64,000 bases of DNA from contig OY970371.1 in NCBI GenBank assembly GCA_963718695.1, forward strand, positions 1,612,001 through 1,676,000. Direction: 5' to 3'. Position numbers and translations under genes: made by a program. Positions 17,674 to 26,593 of this stretch are shown here, one piece after another. The notes under the pieces are model-generated. The model was not told where the DNA came from. It worked only from the letters and a program-made list of their open reading frames with translations, and made no database searches. Positions within the stretch are counted from its first letter, which is position 1; the number at the start of each line of letters is the position of its first letter. Source of the stretch: Manganitrophus sp963718695. Lineage in GTDB: Bacteria > Nitrospirota > Nitrospiria > SBBL01 > Manganitrophaceae.

Positions 17674-18675
17674 TTAGAAATAAAATCGAAGCATACCTGT
17701 AACTTGAAAACCGTTGAGTTCCAATTCCAGAGGTCGGCCTGCGGGGGTCCCTCTGCCATGCTGAGCGCAGGTCTCCGGGCTGATGTTTCCATTTCCATCT
17801 GTTGCCGGAGGGTCACAGAAATCACTTATATTTTGGGTCTCAACGCGGGCCCAGCGCAATGTTTCTCCATTTTCAGGGACAGGAGGGACATTCTGGAGGT
17901 TGGTTGTTTCAGGTGGAGGGGAAGGAATATCGAAGAAACTTGAACGGAAATGTCTTTTTACTTTTATCTTCGCGCTACTTCCAATGACATAGTTGGCGTT
18001 TACCCCGAAAGAAAGCCAAGAATTTATGAAATACTCTCCTCCAATACCAATTCTTGATGTAAAGGCAACCCCCTCCGCCTCGGTGGAGCTGACGGACGCG
18101 AAATTAAGGTCAGGACTATTCACCCGCACTACCGAATCCATCGTCAGATTGGCAATTGAGATTCCAATCAGCCCAACATTGATGAAAAAACGACCATGAT
18201 CGGGGTCTTGGTAGAGATTGTATTTCCAGCCAAGCCAAATTTGCTTAACGGTGAGGTTATATGCCGCCGTTCTGGGAGCTGAAACAGGCGGCAGATCCTG
18301 TCGAAGAAAAGTCGTAATGATATCTTCCGCCATCGATTCACCCTGCCAGAGGGAGAGGGTAGCGACCAGCGAGAATTTATCGGTTGCTTCCCACTGGATC
18401 TCCATTCCGTAATTGGTTTTACCGGTTATTTCAGGAGCGACAATATTTCGGACTTCGGCTGGTAGAAGGCGATTGCGGGGAAGGAGATAATTCGGATCCT
18501 GCAGGATTGCGAGGTGAGGATCTCCCAAGACCTTATTTATGGTTTTTAGAGAAGGTTGATAAACTCCGACCGTAGGGAAGGTAATGCTCAGACGAGATTC
18601 TTGAGCGGAGCTGGAATGTGGAGGAAGAGTGATAATGACTGCAATGATGAGAATACAGAACCATCTGCTTTTCAC
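17674..18675 (-). CDS. Probable outer-membrane beta-barrel protein
   Basis: This 333-residue protein has a signal peptide (MKSRWFC..., cleavage after SSSA at about 24). The mature part is built of alternating hydrophobic strands such as LTVKQIWLGWKYNLYQ, FFINVGLIGISIANLTM and WLSFGVNANYVIG, ending GFQVTGMLRFYF; a C-terminal aromatic residue is the usual barrel-assembly signal. The middle mentions no enzyme motif. It follows the MMPL transporter gene by 37 bp, so it may be the outer-membrane partner of that exporter or a receptor for its substrate. It is not a TolC homologue (no coiled-coil repeats). The family is not recognised. Confidence 0.75.
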   Translation of the reverse strand: MKSRWFCILIIAVIITLPPHSSSAQESRLSITFPTVGVYQPSLKTINKVLGDPHLAILQDPNYLLPRNRLLPAEVRNIVAPEITGKTNYGMEIQWEATDKFSLVATLSLWQGESMAEDIITTFLRQDLPPVSAPRTAAYNLTVKQIWLGWKYNLYQDPDHGRFFINVGLIGISIANLTMDSVVRVNSPDLNFASVSSTEAEGVAFTSRIGIGGEYFINSWLSFGVNANYVIGSSAKIKVKRHFRSSFFDIPSPPPETTNLQNVPPVPENGETLRWARVETQNISDFCDPPATDGNGNISPETCAQHGRGTPAGRPLELELNGFQVTGMLRFYF

Positions 18676-18712
18676 TCCACACGTCTCCCAGAATAAAGGA
18701 GCCGAATTGATT

Positions 18713-21292
18713 TTATTTGACGGTTGGTTTTAGTGCGAGCGGCACCTCCTGACCGTCAAAAACAAATTTCGGCTTAAAGATAATGACCAAAGCGGGAAGG
18801 ATCGTCAGCGCCCCAAGGCTGCTGGTCAGCATTGCCAAAGGCACCAAGATTCCTTCCATATGAAGATAAAAACCGGTAAAAGCGAGAAGCCCATATCCAG
18901 CGGACACTGCAATCGCGACGAAGATAATTGCCTTCCCCGATGTTTGCAAAGTCGTCCGAATCGCCTCTTCGATGTTTTTGCTTTTCTTAAACTCCTCCCT
19001 GAGACGAAAGATGAGATAAATCTCGTAATCAGCACCGATGCCGACCGCCATGGCGGTGATCGCCGCTGTTCCGATCCCCAGAGTGATGCCGCTTAGTCCC
19101 ATTATACCAAAATTAATTAATACCGAGAGGGCGAGCGGGATAATGACAAAGAAGCCGCCTAAGAGCGATCGTCGTACCAAAGCGGTCATCAAGAACGTAA
19201 TCGCGGCAATTTGGATTATATTTAAAGCTTTCCCTCGAATCATCTCCTCGTTGAGAGCAACCACGACAGGGGAGCTCCCCGCCACCCCTAAAGAGACTTG
19301 ATGGGGGGTAAATTCAGCGTCACCTGCTTGTTCCACGATTTGAATCAGTTCTTCCGCCAAGCGGGTATCGTCGCTTTTCAGAAAAACCCAAATAACGGCC
19401 TCTTCCTGTTGTGGACGCATCAATCGGGCGAAATCGGCCGGATTCCCCGACACCGAGTAAAGGAAAAGGAACTGAGCGATCTGGTCCTGTGCATCCGGGA
19501 CTTTATTAAATGCCGGGTCACCTCCATTTAATGTTTGATTCATCTGTTTAACGTAGTCGACGTATGATTCGGTTTTTCCAACGTCCGGCAAGCTCTCTAG
19601 CCGGCGCTGAAGTCGGTCAACAGCTTGGGCTACCATTGGATTCTTGAGGGCATCTTCCTTCTTTGCTTCCAAAAGAATATAAAAAGTGGATGTCCCCGCG
19701 AACTTCTCGTTGAGGGCCCTCTCATCTTGTCGAAGCGGAGTCGATTCGAAGAATTGGGAGCGGTTGCTATTGCTCACCTGAACACGGAGCGTTCCAATCA
19801 CCGAAATAACAAAAAAGAGGGCTGCGCCGGTTAGAATAATCGTTCGCCCATTTCCGGTGACTAGTGAAGCCAGGCTGCTCAAGAACCGGTCGAGTAAATC
19901 AGGACCTCTGACAACCCGCTTCTTGCCGGATGGACGAAGCACGGAGCGGATGGCTGGGATGAAGGTCAGTTCCAAAACAAGGGCGCTTAAAATGCCAAAC
20001 GCCGTAAACAATCCAAACGACTGGAACGTCTTTAATTTAAAGGTGATTAACGATGCAAAACTGGCTGAAGCAATCAGTCCGGCCGTCACCATGGCGAGGC
20101 CAACCTGTGTCGTTGATTCAATCACTGCCTGTTTTGAATCGCCGAGCCGCTCATATTCCTCATAGTAACGCTTTAAGATTTGAACCGAGTGGCCCGCTGC
20201 AATTGCTAAAATAAGAATCGGGGTCATGGCATTCCACGGATCGAGAGGAGTGCGGGTAAGGCCCATCATTCCCATCGCCCAGGCCACCGCCAACAAAGAA
20301 GTAACGAGCGGAATAAATAGACCCTGCCAGGTTCGGAAGGCAATGTAGTGAAGGATGCCAATGATTAAAATGGCGATGGGAAACAGGACGGCGAGCATTC
20401 TGAAAGAGTCCGCCTCGAAATAGGAGAGAACAATCGGCATTCCCCCGAGATAAATCTGGTGGTCGGCATCGCCATATTTTGCGGCGAGATCTTGAAGCTG
20501 GCAATGAATCAAAGAGTCGGCCAACCACTTTCCCGGCTCGCTCTTCTGCCACGCGCCGCAGGCAGACTTCGAACCACTACCTTCTTGCCACTTTTTCCAT
20601 CCTTCTTCCTCTTTTACTGCTGGTACGGTTCCTTGTCCCTGATTCGACTCCCCTGTCGCGGCAGCCCCCTCCCCTTTTTGCCATTGCTGCCAGTTTTCAC
20701 CTCCGGAAGAGGATCCTGTCGTTTCTCCAGAAGTTCCGCTGTTCCCGTTGTTTTCCCACTCTCCCGGAACAATCGGGCCGAAGTCCACGATCACCGCGGC
20801 GGCCGTCCCATCCTTTGAAACCAAGCTGTTGAGAAAAAGGTTATTCGAGAAGACCCTTTGCTTTAATTCCGACAGACCTTCTGGTGTTGTCGGAACCTCA
20901 CTCTCCATGAGTTGGGTGATCTTAATTTGATCTTCGGTTCCAACAACGTATTTAATTTTTCTGTCTGCGATGCTGACGACATTCTCTTCCTTAATCCCGG
21001 CGATCTTCTTTACATCGTCGGTGATTCCCTTCACCTTCGAGAGGGTCGCCTGATTAAAAATATCCCCTTTTTTATTGTGAATGCCGATCACCACCACCCG
21101 GCTGCCGCCGAACGCCTCTTCGATTTTGTTGTTCAGCTGAACATAGGGGTGATTCTGAGGAAGAATCGATTTTGGATCGAACATCATCTGCAGATTACCA
21201 AACTGAGCGAAGAAGAAAAGGGTAATGAGAAGAATGGAGAAAATAACCAGGTAAGGATGTCCTACGATTTTCTCGACATAGCGTTTCATCAT
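18713..21292 (-). CDS. MMPL/RND-family transporter with W-rich periplasmic insert
   Basis: This 859-residue protein has the double RND plan: TM1 (about 13-30), a large periplasmic loop, five TM helices (about 285-450), a second copy starting near 490, a second loop and five more helices. The motif AVGIGADYEIYLIFRLREE in the second half is typical of MMPL/COG1033 exporters of lipids or hydrophobic molecules, driven by proton flux. Residues 177-257 of the first periplasmic loop form an unusual low-complexity insert rich in W, G, S, E and K (seven tryptophans, e.g. ENWQQWQKGEG and EGWKKWQEGSG). MMPL proteins next to LolA-like proteins, as here, are a recurrent pairing; the substrate is unknown. 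Confidence 0.88.
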   Translation of the reverse strand: MMKRYVEKIVGHPYLVIFSILLITLFFFAQFGNLQMMFDPKSILPQNHPYVQLNNKIEEAFGGSRVVVIGIHNKKGDIFNQATLSKVKGITDDVKKIAGIKEENVVSIADRKIKYVVGTEDQIKITQLMESEVPTTPEGLSELKQRVFSNNLFLNSLVSKDGTAAAVIVDFGPIVPGEWENNGNSGTSGETTGSSSGGENWQQWQKGEGAAATGESNQGQGTVPAVKEEEGWKKWQEGSGSKSACGAWQKSEPGKWLADSLIHCQLQDLAAKYGDADHQIYLGGMPIVLSYFEADSFRMLAVLFPIAILIIGILHYIAFRTWQGLFIPLVTSLLAVAWAMGMMGLTRTPLDPWNAMTPILILAIAAGHSVQILKRYYEEYERLGDSKQAVIESTTQVGLAMVTAGLIASASFASLITFKLKTFQSFGLFTAFGILSALVLELTFIPAIRSVLRPSGKKRVVRGPDLLDRFLSSLASLVTGNGRTIILTGAALFFVISVIGTLRVQVSNSNRSQFFESTPLRQDERALNEKFAGTSTFYILLEAKKEDALKNPMVAQAVDRLQRRLESLPDVGKTESYVDYVKQMNQTLNGGDPAFNKVPDAQDQIAQFLFLYSVSGNPADFARLMRPQQEEAVIWVFLKSDDTRLAEELIQIVEQAGDAEFTPHQVSLGVAGSSPVVVALNEEMIRGKALNIIQIAAITFLMTALVRRSLLGGFFVIIPLALSVLINFGIMGLSGITLGIGTAAITAMAVGIGADYEIYLIFRLREEFKKSKNIEEAIRTTLQTSGKAIIFVAIAVSAGYGLLAFTGFYLHMEGILVPLAMLTSSLGALTILPALVIIFKPKFVFDGQEVPLALKPTVK

Positions 21293-21410
21293 TTTAGATT
21301 TTCCTTAGGTTTGATAGTCAGTTTACCCAAATTACTTAAATTTGCAAGAAATTTGGGCAGTAGATCACTGCAGATGATCTCAACTGATAAGCACATGGAA
21401 GACAGATCGC

Positions 21411-21448
21411 CCCGGCGCACAGAGCTTCCTTAACTGTTAGGCGCCGGG
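21411..21448. repeat. Inverted repeat between LolA-like and MMPL genes
   Basis: CCCGGCGC (21411-21418) pairs with GCGCCGGG (21441-21448), extended inside by ACAG/CTGT. No T-run follows on the minus strand, so it is not a standard terminator; it may be an mRNA processing or stability hairpin in the 184-bp gap of the operon. Confidence 0.5.
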
Positions 21449-21476
21449 ACGATCATTAAGACGAATAGAAGGACCT

Positions 21477-22298
21477 TTATTTCCGCAAGCCGGTTTTCAG
21501 AGAGCGCTCGGTAAAATCTTCATCTTGAAGCCCCCCGTTTACATGGAGGTCGCTGACTTCGAAGATCGTTTTGTGGCCGTTCTGAACGTTGATCACCTCC
21601 GTTTTTTTCCAGACGCTGAAATTGTCGAGCGACTGCCATTCGATCATCTGTTTTTTAAGGAGTTTTGCATTGCGATCATAGTAGTCAATTTTCAGAACCG
21701 TCCAGTTGTCCTTTGAGATCCAGGAAACTTTTTTACTGTAAATACTCTCTTTCTCTTTTGGAACGCTTTCGACGACATAGGTTTGCGTGCCGAGATAACC
21801 TTCTTCTCGCAAAAGTTTATGGTCATCTTCGTCCAGCCGGCGCTGTCCCATATCGCCAAAAGTTAAATCCGATCCGAGGAAAGCATCGTTCTGATCCTGT
21901 GCCGAAATGCGCCGAACCATCCGAAGGGCCGGCAGATAGAGCCAGAGATCGTCGGTCTTATTCTCTTTCGAGTAGTCCCAGATGAGAAAAGAGATTCCGC
22001 GCGAGTCTGGAGGAAAATCGGTCGTCAGGAGCATCTTGCTGTCGAGTCCCTCCTGAGCGCGGTAATTTTTCCAATAGCGGGTCGCTTCGATCTTCTTCTT
22101 CGATCCGTCTTTCTCAATTAAATGGAGGATGACCTTGTTCTTCTGATCTTGGATTTGATAGATTAGTTCTCTCGATTTCCTGATGATCTCGGTTCCAGTC
22201 AATGCATTGGAAGCAGGGGCTTCTTGGGCGGAGGCGACGCCGAAACTTCCGACTGCCAGATAAAGAGATAATACATAATAGATCGTTTTTCGAATCAT
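21477..22298 (-). CDS. Outer-membrane lipoprotein-sorting (LolA-like) periplasmic protein
   Basis: The start at 22298 (AGGAG 8 bp upstream) gives 273 residues with signal MIRKTIYYVLSLYLAVGS...ASA-QE; an alternative ATG at 22316 overlaps the upstream stop (TAATG). The mature part shows the COG2834-type pattern. Examples are LTGTEIIRKSRELI, a strand set ending in KMLLTTDFPPDSRGISFLIWDY, LWLYLPALRMVRRISAQDQNDAFLGSDLTFGDM and a C-terminal VNGGLQDEDFTERSL. These soluble half-barrels carry hydrophobic ligands across the periplasm and are commonly encoded beside MMPL transporters, as here. It is not the housekeeping LolA (longer, different core). The ligand is unknown. Confidence 0.83.
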   Translation of the reverse strand: MIRKTIYYVLSLYLAVGSFGVASAQEAPASNALTGTEIIRKSRELIYQIQDQKNKVILHLIEKDGSKKKIEATRYWKNYRAQEGLDSKMLLTTDFPPDSRGISFLIWDYSKENKTDDLWLYLPALRMVRRISAQDQNDAFLGSDLTFGDMGQRRLDEDDHKLLREEGYLGTQTYVVESVPKEKESIYSKKVSWISKDNWTVLKIDYYDRNAKLLKKQMIEWQSLDNFSVWKKTEVINVQNGHKTIFEVSDLHVNGGLQDEDFTERSLKTGLRK

Positions 22299-22315
22299 TG
22301 CTGTTACTCCTGACA

Positions 22316-23392
22316 TTATGGTTTCTCTCCGATGATCACCGTGAAGGGACTCGGGGACGGGAGGAGAACTTGTTTGATCTTTCTGAACCCGATCTCCTTC
22401 ATCCAATCGGAGAGTTCTTTTTCCGAGTAGGCTGCGCCACCCGGCGTATGGACCAGTTGGTTGACCCCGATCAGTGCCGAGAGCATCGGTCCCGTCTTAT
22501 CTCCATTGAGCATCTGATCTTGTATAAGGATCATCCCCTTTGAGTCAAGCGCTTCATACGCTTTGCGGAAGATTTCTTTAATCACTTGAGGCGACTCCTG
22601 ATTGAACATCGAGGAGAGAAGCAGGGCGTCGTACCCTTTCCCGAAGGAATCTTCGAGGTAGTTGCCCGGTTTGAGCGTAACCCGGTCCAACATCCCGAAC
22701 GAGCCGACGATTTCGCGGGTGACTTCGAGTGTCTGTGGAAGATCAAAAACCGTCGCGGAAAGCTGCGGATTCCGCTCGCAGAACTTCATGCAAAAAGTGC
22801 CGGGTCCGCCGGCGATGTCGACGAGCTGCCGTCTGCCGGAGAAATCGATCTTGCGCGCCAGCAGATCCCCTTGAGCAATGGCGCGATAGTGCATTCCATA
22901 GATATAACTTCGGAGCGCCTCCGGACCCTGGTCGTGCGGTTTATCGACCACCGGCTTTCCGGTGAGGACGGCCTGGTCGAGATCGCCCCATGCGCCGTAC
23001 CAGCTGTCGAACATCGAGACGATCCCCCCTTGGTATCGAGGGCTTCCACTCACCAGAAACGTCTCCGCGAAAGGGGTGTTTCGGTACTTCTCCTTTTTCC
23101 GGTCGAGAAGGCCCATCGAAGTGGCCGCAATGAGGAGGATGTCCAATCCGCGCGGGTCGGCCGGTATTTCGGACGCCAATTCCGTTACCGTCGCCGATCG
23201 ATCCTTGAGCCGGGTGAAGATGTTCAACCGTTGGGCCGTGTGGAGGATCTTCGACTGCCAGTAGGCCGAGCTGATGCTCATGACCTTCATCGGATCGAAG
23301 TTTTCTTTTTTGCTTTGCTTTTGTCGGGAAGTTGTTGTTTTGCTTTTTTGTGTTTTTTGTCGGGTTGTTTTCTTTTTCACGGTTCTCCTCAT
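22316..23392 (-). CDS. SAM-dependent O-methyltransferase (HIOMT-like)
   Basis: This 358-residue protein starts with about 30 very basic residues (KKKTTRQKTQKSKTT...), probably disordered, then a dimerisation winged-helix domain and a Rossmann methyltransferase domain with the SAM motif VDIAGGPGTF. The C-terminal IQDQMLNGDKTGP region fits the plant-type O-methyltransferase and hydroxyneurosporene methyltransferase family, which methylate hydroxyls on aromatic or isoprenoid small molecules. It is 4 bp from the phosphatase gene upstream and overlaps the next start, so it belongs to the exporter operon. It may modify the compound or lipid that is exported; the substrate is not inferable. Confidence 0.85.
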   Translation of the reverse strand: MRRTVKKKTTRQKTQKSKTTTSRQKQSKKENFDPMKVMSISSAYWQSKILHTAQRLNIFTRLKDRSATVTELASEIPADPRGLDILLIAATSMGLLDRKKEKYRNTPFAETFLVSGSPRYQGGIVSMFDSWYGAWGDLDQAVLTGKPVVDKPHDQGPEALRSYIYGMHYRAIAQGDLLARKIDFSGRRQLVDIAGGPGTFCMKFCERNPQLSATVFDLPQTLEVTREIVGSFGMLDRVTLKPGNYLEDSFGKGYDALLLSSMFNQESPQVIKEIFRKAYEALDSKGMILIQDQMLNGDKTGPMLSALIGVNQLVHTPGGAAYSEKELSDWMKEIGFRKIKQVLLPSPSPFTVIIGEKP

Positions 23393-23396
23393 CGAA

Positions 23397-24017
23397 TCAC
23401 TCCGGTCGGAGCGAAAAAAAGACCAAGTTGGGCCAACTGGCCGTATAATCGATTTGCGTCAGGGAGCAGGAGCCAACCACGAGCCGTTTCTGGTTTTCGA
23501 GCGCCATTCCGAGCGCGGCTGCGACAATCATCCGGATCGGTCCGACATGCGTGACCAGGAGAATCGTCTGTCCTGCATGGCGGGTCAAGAGAGTCTGAAT
23601 GATCTCATCGACCCGTTTGGCAAATCCGACGAGCGACTCCCCTCCCGTCGGCGTAAAATGAAGCGGGTCTTTCTTCCAGGCCGACCACTCCGCCGGAAAG
23701 CGTTGTTGAATCACCTCGTTCGTCAGTCCGTCCCATGATCCAAAGGTGCGTTCTCGGAGTCCTTCTGTCGTTTCGATTTTCAAGCCAAGCCGCTCGGCGG
23801 TCGGACGGGCCGTCTCTTGCGTCCTGCGCGAAGGGCTGACATAAAGGGCGGCAATCGATTTCCCTTGAAGCCGATCGGGCCAGCCGGCGGCCTGTTTTAT
23901 CCCGACCGGATTGAGCGATGGATCTTCCACCGAATCACAATAATATCGATTCTCCGGAAAATCGGTTGCTCCATGGCGGAGGAATAAAAACGATGTCGCT
24001 GGCTCTTTTGTTCTCAT
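23397..24017 (-). CDS. Histidine phosphatase (phosphoglycerate-mutase-like)
   Basis: From the ATG at 24017 the protein has 206 residues; the longer frame to 24164 runs antiparallel into the permease gene with unlikely composition. The catalytic LRHGATD motif lies at about 15-21, SPSRRTQETA follows, and the second catalytic histidine is in VTHVGPIR. It is a branch-1 histidine phosphatase acting on small phosphoesters such as alpha-ribazole phosphate, phosphosugars or isoprenoid phosphates; the exact substrate cannot be told. It lies between the ABC permease (10 bp) and the methyltransferase (4 bp) in one operon. Confidence 0.87.
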   Translation of the reverse strand: MRTKEPATSFLFLRHGATDFPENRYYCDSVEDPSLNPVGIKQAAGWPDRLQGKSIAALYVSPSRRTQETARPTAERLGLKIETTEGLRERTFGSWDGLTNEVIQQRFPAEWSAWKKDPLHFTPTGGESLVGFAKRVDEIIQTLLTRHAGQTILLVTHVGPIRMIVAAALGMALENQKRLVVGSCSLTQIDYTASWPNLVFFSLRPE

Positions 24018-24027
24018 GGCGAAAATT

Positions 24028-24852
24028 TTAAGAGCGATCCTGACTAAAGATAGAAACGGCTGAGATGACGGAAACAAACGTAAACACGCCGAGCACGGCC
24101 ATGCTGATCCAAAAAGACGAGTCGAAGGTCCCACGATAAGAGGCGCGGACCGCTTCCACCCCATAGGTCGCCGGATTGATCCGGCTGACCATCTGCATCC
24201 AGCCCGGCATGAAATCGGTCGGCATCAGCGCCGGGGAGAAGAAGAGAAGGGGCATCGTCAACATGTTTCCCATTACGACCAGCGGCTCTTCTTTTTTGAG
24301 GATCATCGCCAAGGCATTCGAAATGGCGGAAAAGCCGATGGCAAGGAGAAGTACGGCGACCCAGATCCAGAAGAGGCCCGCGCCACGGGGAAAACCGGCC
24401 CCGAGCAGAGCGGCGACGCCGACCAGTAGAAAAACCTGAATGACGACCGTCAGCCCGGCATGCAACAGGCGGCTCAATACGATGGCGGTCCGGGAGATCG
24501 GAGCGACCAAGAGTTTTTCCATGATTCCGAAGGTCAGATCTCGCAGAAGGTTTACCCCCGACCACGAAGAGCCGAACAGCACGGTCATGACGATCACTCC
24601 CGGTGCGAGGAACTGGATGTAGTCGGCTTCCGGAAACCCGGGGAGACGTGAGAGGCTCTTGAAGAGCTGGCCAAAGATGATTAACCAGAGAAGCGGCTGC
24701 ACTAACCCGAAGAAGGTCCAAATCGGCATCCTCCAGGTCATGAGCATATATTTTTTGAGGAGGGCGGTGGTGTCGGCCACCAGCCATTTCACCGGCGCAG
24801 CAGATACCGGAACCGGGGTCGACGCCGGGGCGGTGACTATTTTTTGTTCCAT
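24028..24852 (-). CDS. ABC-2 type permease (DrrB-like)
   Basis: The ATG at 24852 with GAAGGA upstream gives 274 residues, overlapping the end of the ATPase gene by 16 bp; the longer frame adds a non-membrane extension and is disfavoured. Six TM helices are evident (about 40-60, 80-100, 120-145, 155-175, 190-210 and 245-265). The signature stretch FGIMEKLLVAPISRTAIVLSR and the NPATYGVEAVR segment near the last helix are typical of DrrB/NodJ-like exporter permeases. With the adjacent ATPase it forms an ABC exporter for a drug, lipid or polysaccharide-like substrate. Confidence 0.9.
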   Translation of the reverse strand: MEQKIVTAPASTPVPVSAAPVKWLVADTTALLKKYMLMTWRMPIWTFFGLVQPLLWLIIFGQLFKSLSRLPGFPEADYIQFLAPGVIVMTVLFGSSWSGVNLLRDLTFGIMEKLLVAPISRTAIVLSRLLHAGLTVVIQVFLLVGVAALLGAGFPRGAGLFWIWVAVLLLAIGFSAISNALAMILKKEEPLVVMGNMLTMPLLFFSPALMPTDFMPGWMQMVSRINPATYGVEAVRASYRGTFDSSFWISMAVLGVFTFVSVISAVSIFSQDRS

Positions 24853-26087
24853 CCTTGATCCTTCTTCCACTCGCCCTGGGGCCACTCCCCTTGCGGCCAT
24901 TTTTTCTCGGAGGTTTCTTCAGGTTTCGCCGGGGTATCGGCTGAGGGATTTTGGGGTTCCGGCTGCTTCCATTGGTTGTCCCACTCTTTGCCCGAGTCGG
25001 TTTCTTTCTTCTTCCACTCGCTTCCCCACTCTTTGGCCGACGCTCCTGATTCCCCTTCTTTCTGCCATTTCTTCGCCCACTCGTTTTCGCCGGAGTTGTT
25101 GTCCCATTTCCCCCCCCAGCCCCATCCGGAGGAGTCGCTTTCCTTTTTATCTTCATCGGAAAAACTTTTGCCGGTGTACTTCAGAAAGACATCATCAAAG
25201 GTGGGGCGTGTCAGGACGACCGTCTCCGCGGTCAAGCCGAGTTCGTCCACAGACTGGAGCACACGAGGAAGAAGTTCTTTCCCATTCTCCAGATAGAGAC
25301 GAAGCTGGTTTTCCTGTCGGATGACTTCTTTGATCCATTCCTTTTGACGGAAGGAAACAACGACCGGTTCGGAGAGGGGCTGTTTGAAAGTAAGATGAAC
25401 GCAGTCCGCGCCGAGACTGTCTTTAAGCTGATCGGGAGTTCCAATCTTTTGAACTTTTCCATGGTTTAGAATTCCAACCCGGTGGGCCAGTTGGTCGACT
25501 TCATCCAGGTAATGGGTCGTTAAAAAGAGGGTGACCCCCTGTTCCCGGTTCAGTCGGCGGAGATAACTCCAGAGATCGGCTCGGCTTTGTGGATCCAGTC
25601 CCAGCGTCGGTTCATCGAGGAAGAGGAGTTTGGGTTCATGGATCAGTGCGGTGGCGATATCGAGCTTTCGCTTCATCCCCCCCGACAGGGCCCCGACCCA
25701 GAGATCAATCGATCCTTTCATATCAAAGAGATCGAGCAGAAAGGTGATTCTCTCCTCCAGGGTAGACGAAGAGAGGTGATAGAGCTTTCCTTGAAGAAGA
25801 AGATTTTCGCGGACGGTCATCGCCGGATCGACGCCGCTCTGCTGACCGACATACCCGAACGACATCCGAACCGCCAGCGGGTTTTCGACGACATTGTAGC
25901 CGGCCACCCGGACCGTGCCGGAAGTGGGACGAAGGAGGGTGGTCAGGATTTTGATGGTGGTTGTTTTCCCGGCGCCGTTGGGGCCGAGGAATCCGAAGAC
26001 TTCTCCTGAAAGGACTTGAAAGCTGATATCGTCGACTGCTTTTCGGCCGGAGGCATATTCTTTTATGAGGTGCTCGATCTGAATCAT
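24837..26087 (-). CDS. ABC exporter ATPase (DrrA-like) with tryptophan-rich C-terminal tail
   Basis: Residues 1-310 are an ordinary DrrA-type ATPase with Walker A GPNGAGKTT, signature LSGGMKRKLDIA, Walker B LLFLDEPTLGLDP, the H-loop TTHYLDEVDQL and a C-terminal domain. Residues 311-416 are extra: a charged low-complexity tail with 13 tryptophans in repeated short units such as NEWAKKWQ, KEWGSEWKK, KEWDNQWKQ and the doublet WPQGEWPQGEW. DrrA-like proteins normally end near 310-330 residues. A similar W/K/E/G-rich stretch sits in the MMPL transporter of the same operon. The start overlaps the moaC stop (ATGA). Confidence 0.9.
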   Translation of the reverse strand: MIQIEHLIKEYASGRKAVDDISFQVLSGEVFGFLGPNGAGKTTTIKILTTLLRPTSGTVRVAGYNVVENPLAVRMSFGYVGQQSGVDPAMTVRENLLLQGKLYHLSSSTLEERITFLLDLFDMKGSIDLWVGALSGGMKRKLDIATALIHEPKLLFLDEPTLGLDPQSRADLWSYLRRLNREQGVTLFLTTHYLDEVDQLAHRVGILNHGKVQKIGTPDQLKDSLGADCVHLTFKQPLSEPVVVSFRQKEWIKEVIRQENQLRLYLENGKELLPRVLQSVDELGLTAETVVLTRPTFDDVFLKYTGKSFSDEDKKESDSSGWGWGGKWDNNSGENEWAKKWQKEGESGASAKEWGSEWKKKETDSGKEWDNQWKQPEPQNPSADTPAKPEETSEKKWPQGEWPQGEWKKDQGWNKK

Positions 26088-26593
26088 TTCGGGAAGGGCT
26101 CGGGACGGGTATAGGTTCCTGACTTGCCGCCGCTTTTGGAGAGAAGACCGATCTGGCCGAAGCTGATCCCTTTATCGATTGCCTTACACATATCGTAAAT
26201 GGTCAATGCGGTCACCGAGACGGCCGTGACCGCTTCCATTTCGACACCGGTCTGGCCGGAGGTCTTGACGGTCGCATTAATCTCGACAGCAGCCGGTCCT
26301 CCATTATTCGCGGGATGGATTTCAAAATGAATATCGACATTGGTGAGAAGGAGGGGATGGCACATCGGGATCAGGTCGGGTGTCCGTTTCGCCCCCATCA
26401 CACCGGCCACCTGGGCCACGGCGAGGACATCTCCTTTGGCAATTTGTCCCGCTTGAATCCGGGCCAACGTTTCCGGTTTCATATAGACCATGCCGGTGGC
26501 CACCGCAGTGCGATGGGTGTCGGCCTTTCCGGAAACATCGACCATGCGCGCCCGGCCTTCTTGATTAAAGTGTGTTAAATCGGCTTCCGCCAT
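26084..26593 (-). CDS. moaC: Cyclic pyranopterin monophosphate synthase MoaC
   Basis: This 169-residue protein has the MoaC signature KRTPDLIPMCHPLLLT and the catalytic region VKTSGQTGVEMEAVTA...YDMCKAIDKG, plus the final KSGGKSG loop. It converts the MoaA product to precursor Z (cyclic pyranopterin monophosphate) in molybdenum-cofactor synthesis. It heads the exporter operon and is divergent from the CBS-domain gene. moaA lies 9 kb downstream after the exporter genes, an unusual separation of two partners. It is normal in length and presumably functional. Confidence 0.93.
   Translation of the reverse strand: MAEADLTHFNQEGRARMVDVSGKADTHRTAVATGMVYMKPETLARIQAGQIAKGDVLAVAQVAGVMGAKRTPDLIPMCHPLLLTNVDIHFEIHPANNGGPAAVEINATVKTSGQTGVEMEAVTAVSVTALTIYDMCKAIDKGISFGQIGLLSKSGGKSGTYTRPEPFPK

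Noticed and set aside
24044..25156. A 370-codon minus-strand frame overlapping the ABC genes
   Set aside because: It is rich in R, P and G with no domain and runs in another frame of the clear ATPase and permease genes; the tail composition of the ATPase makes the shadow frame long.
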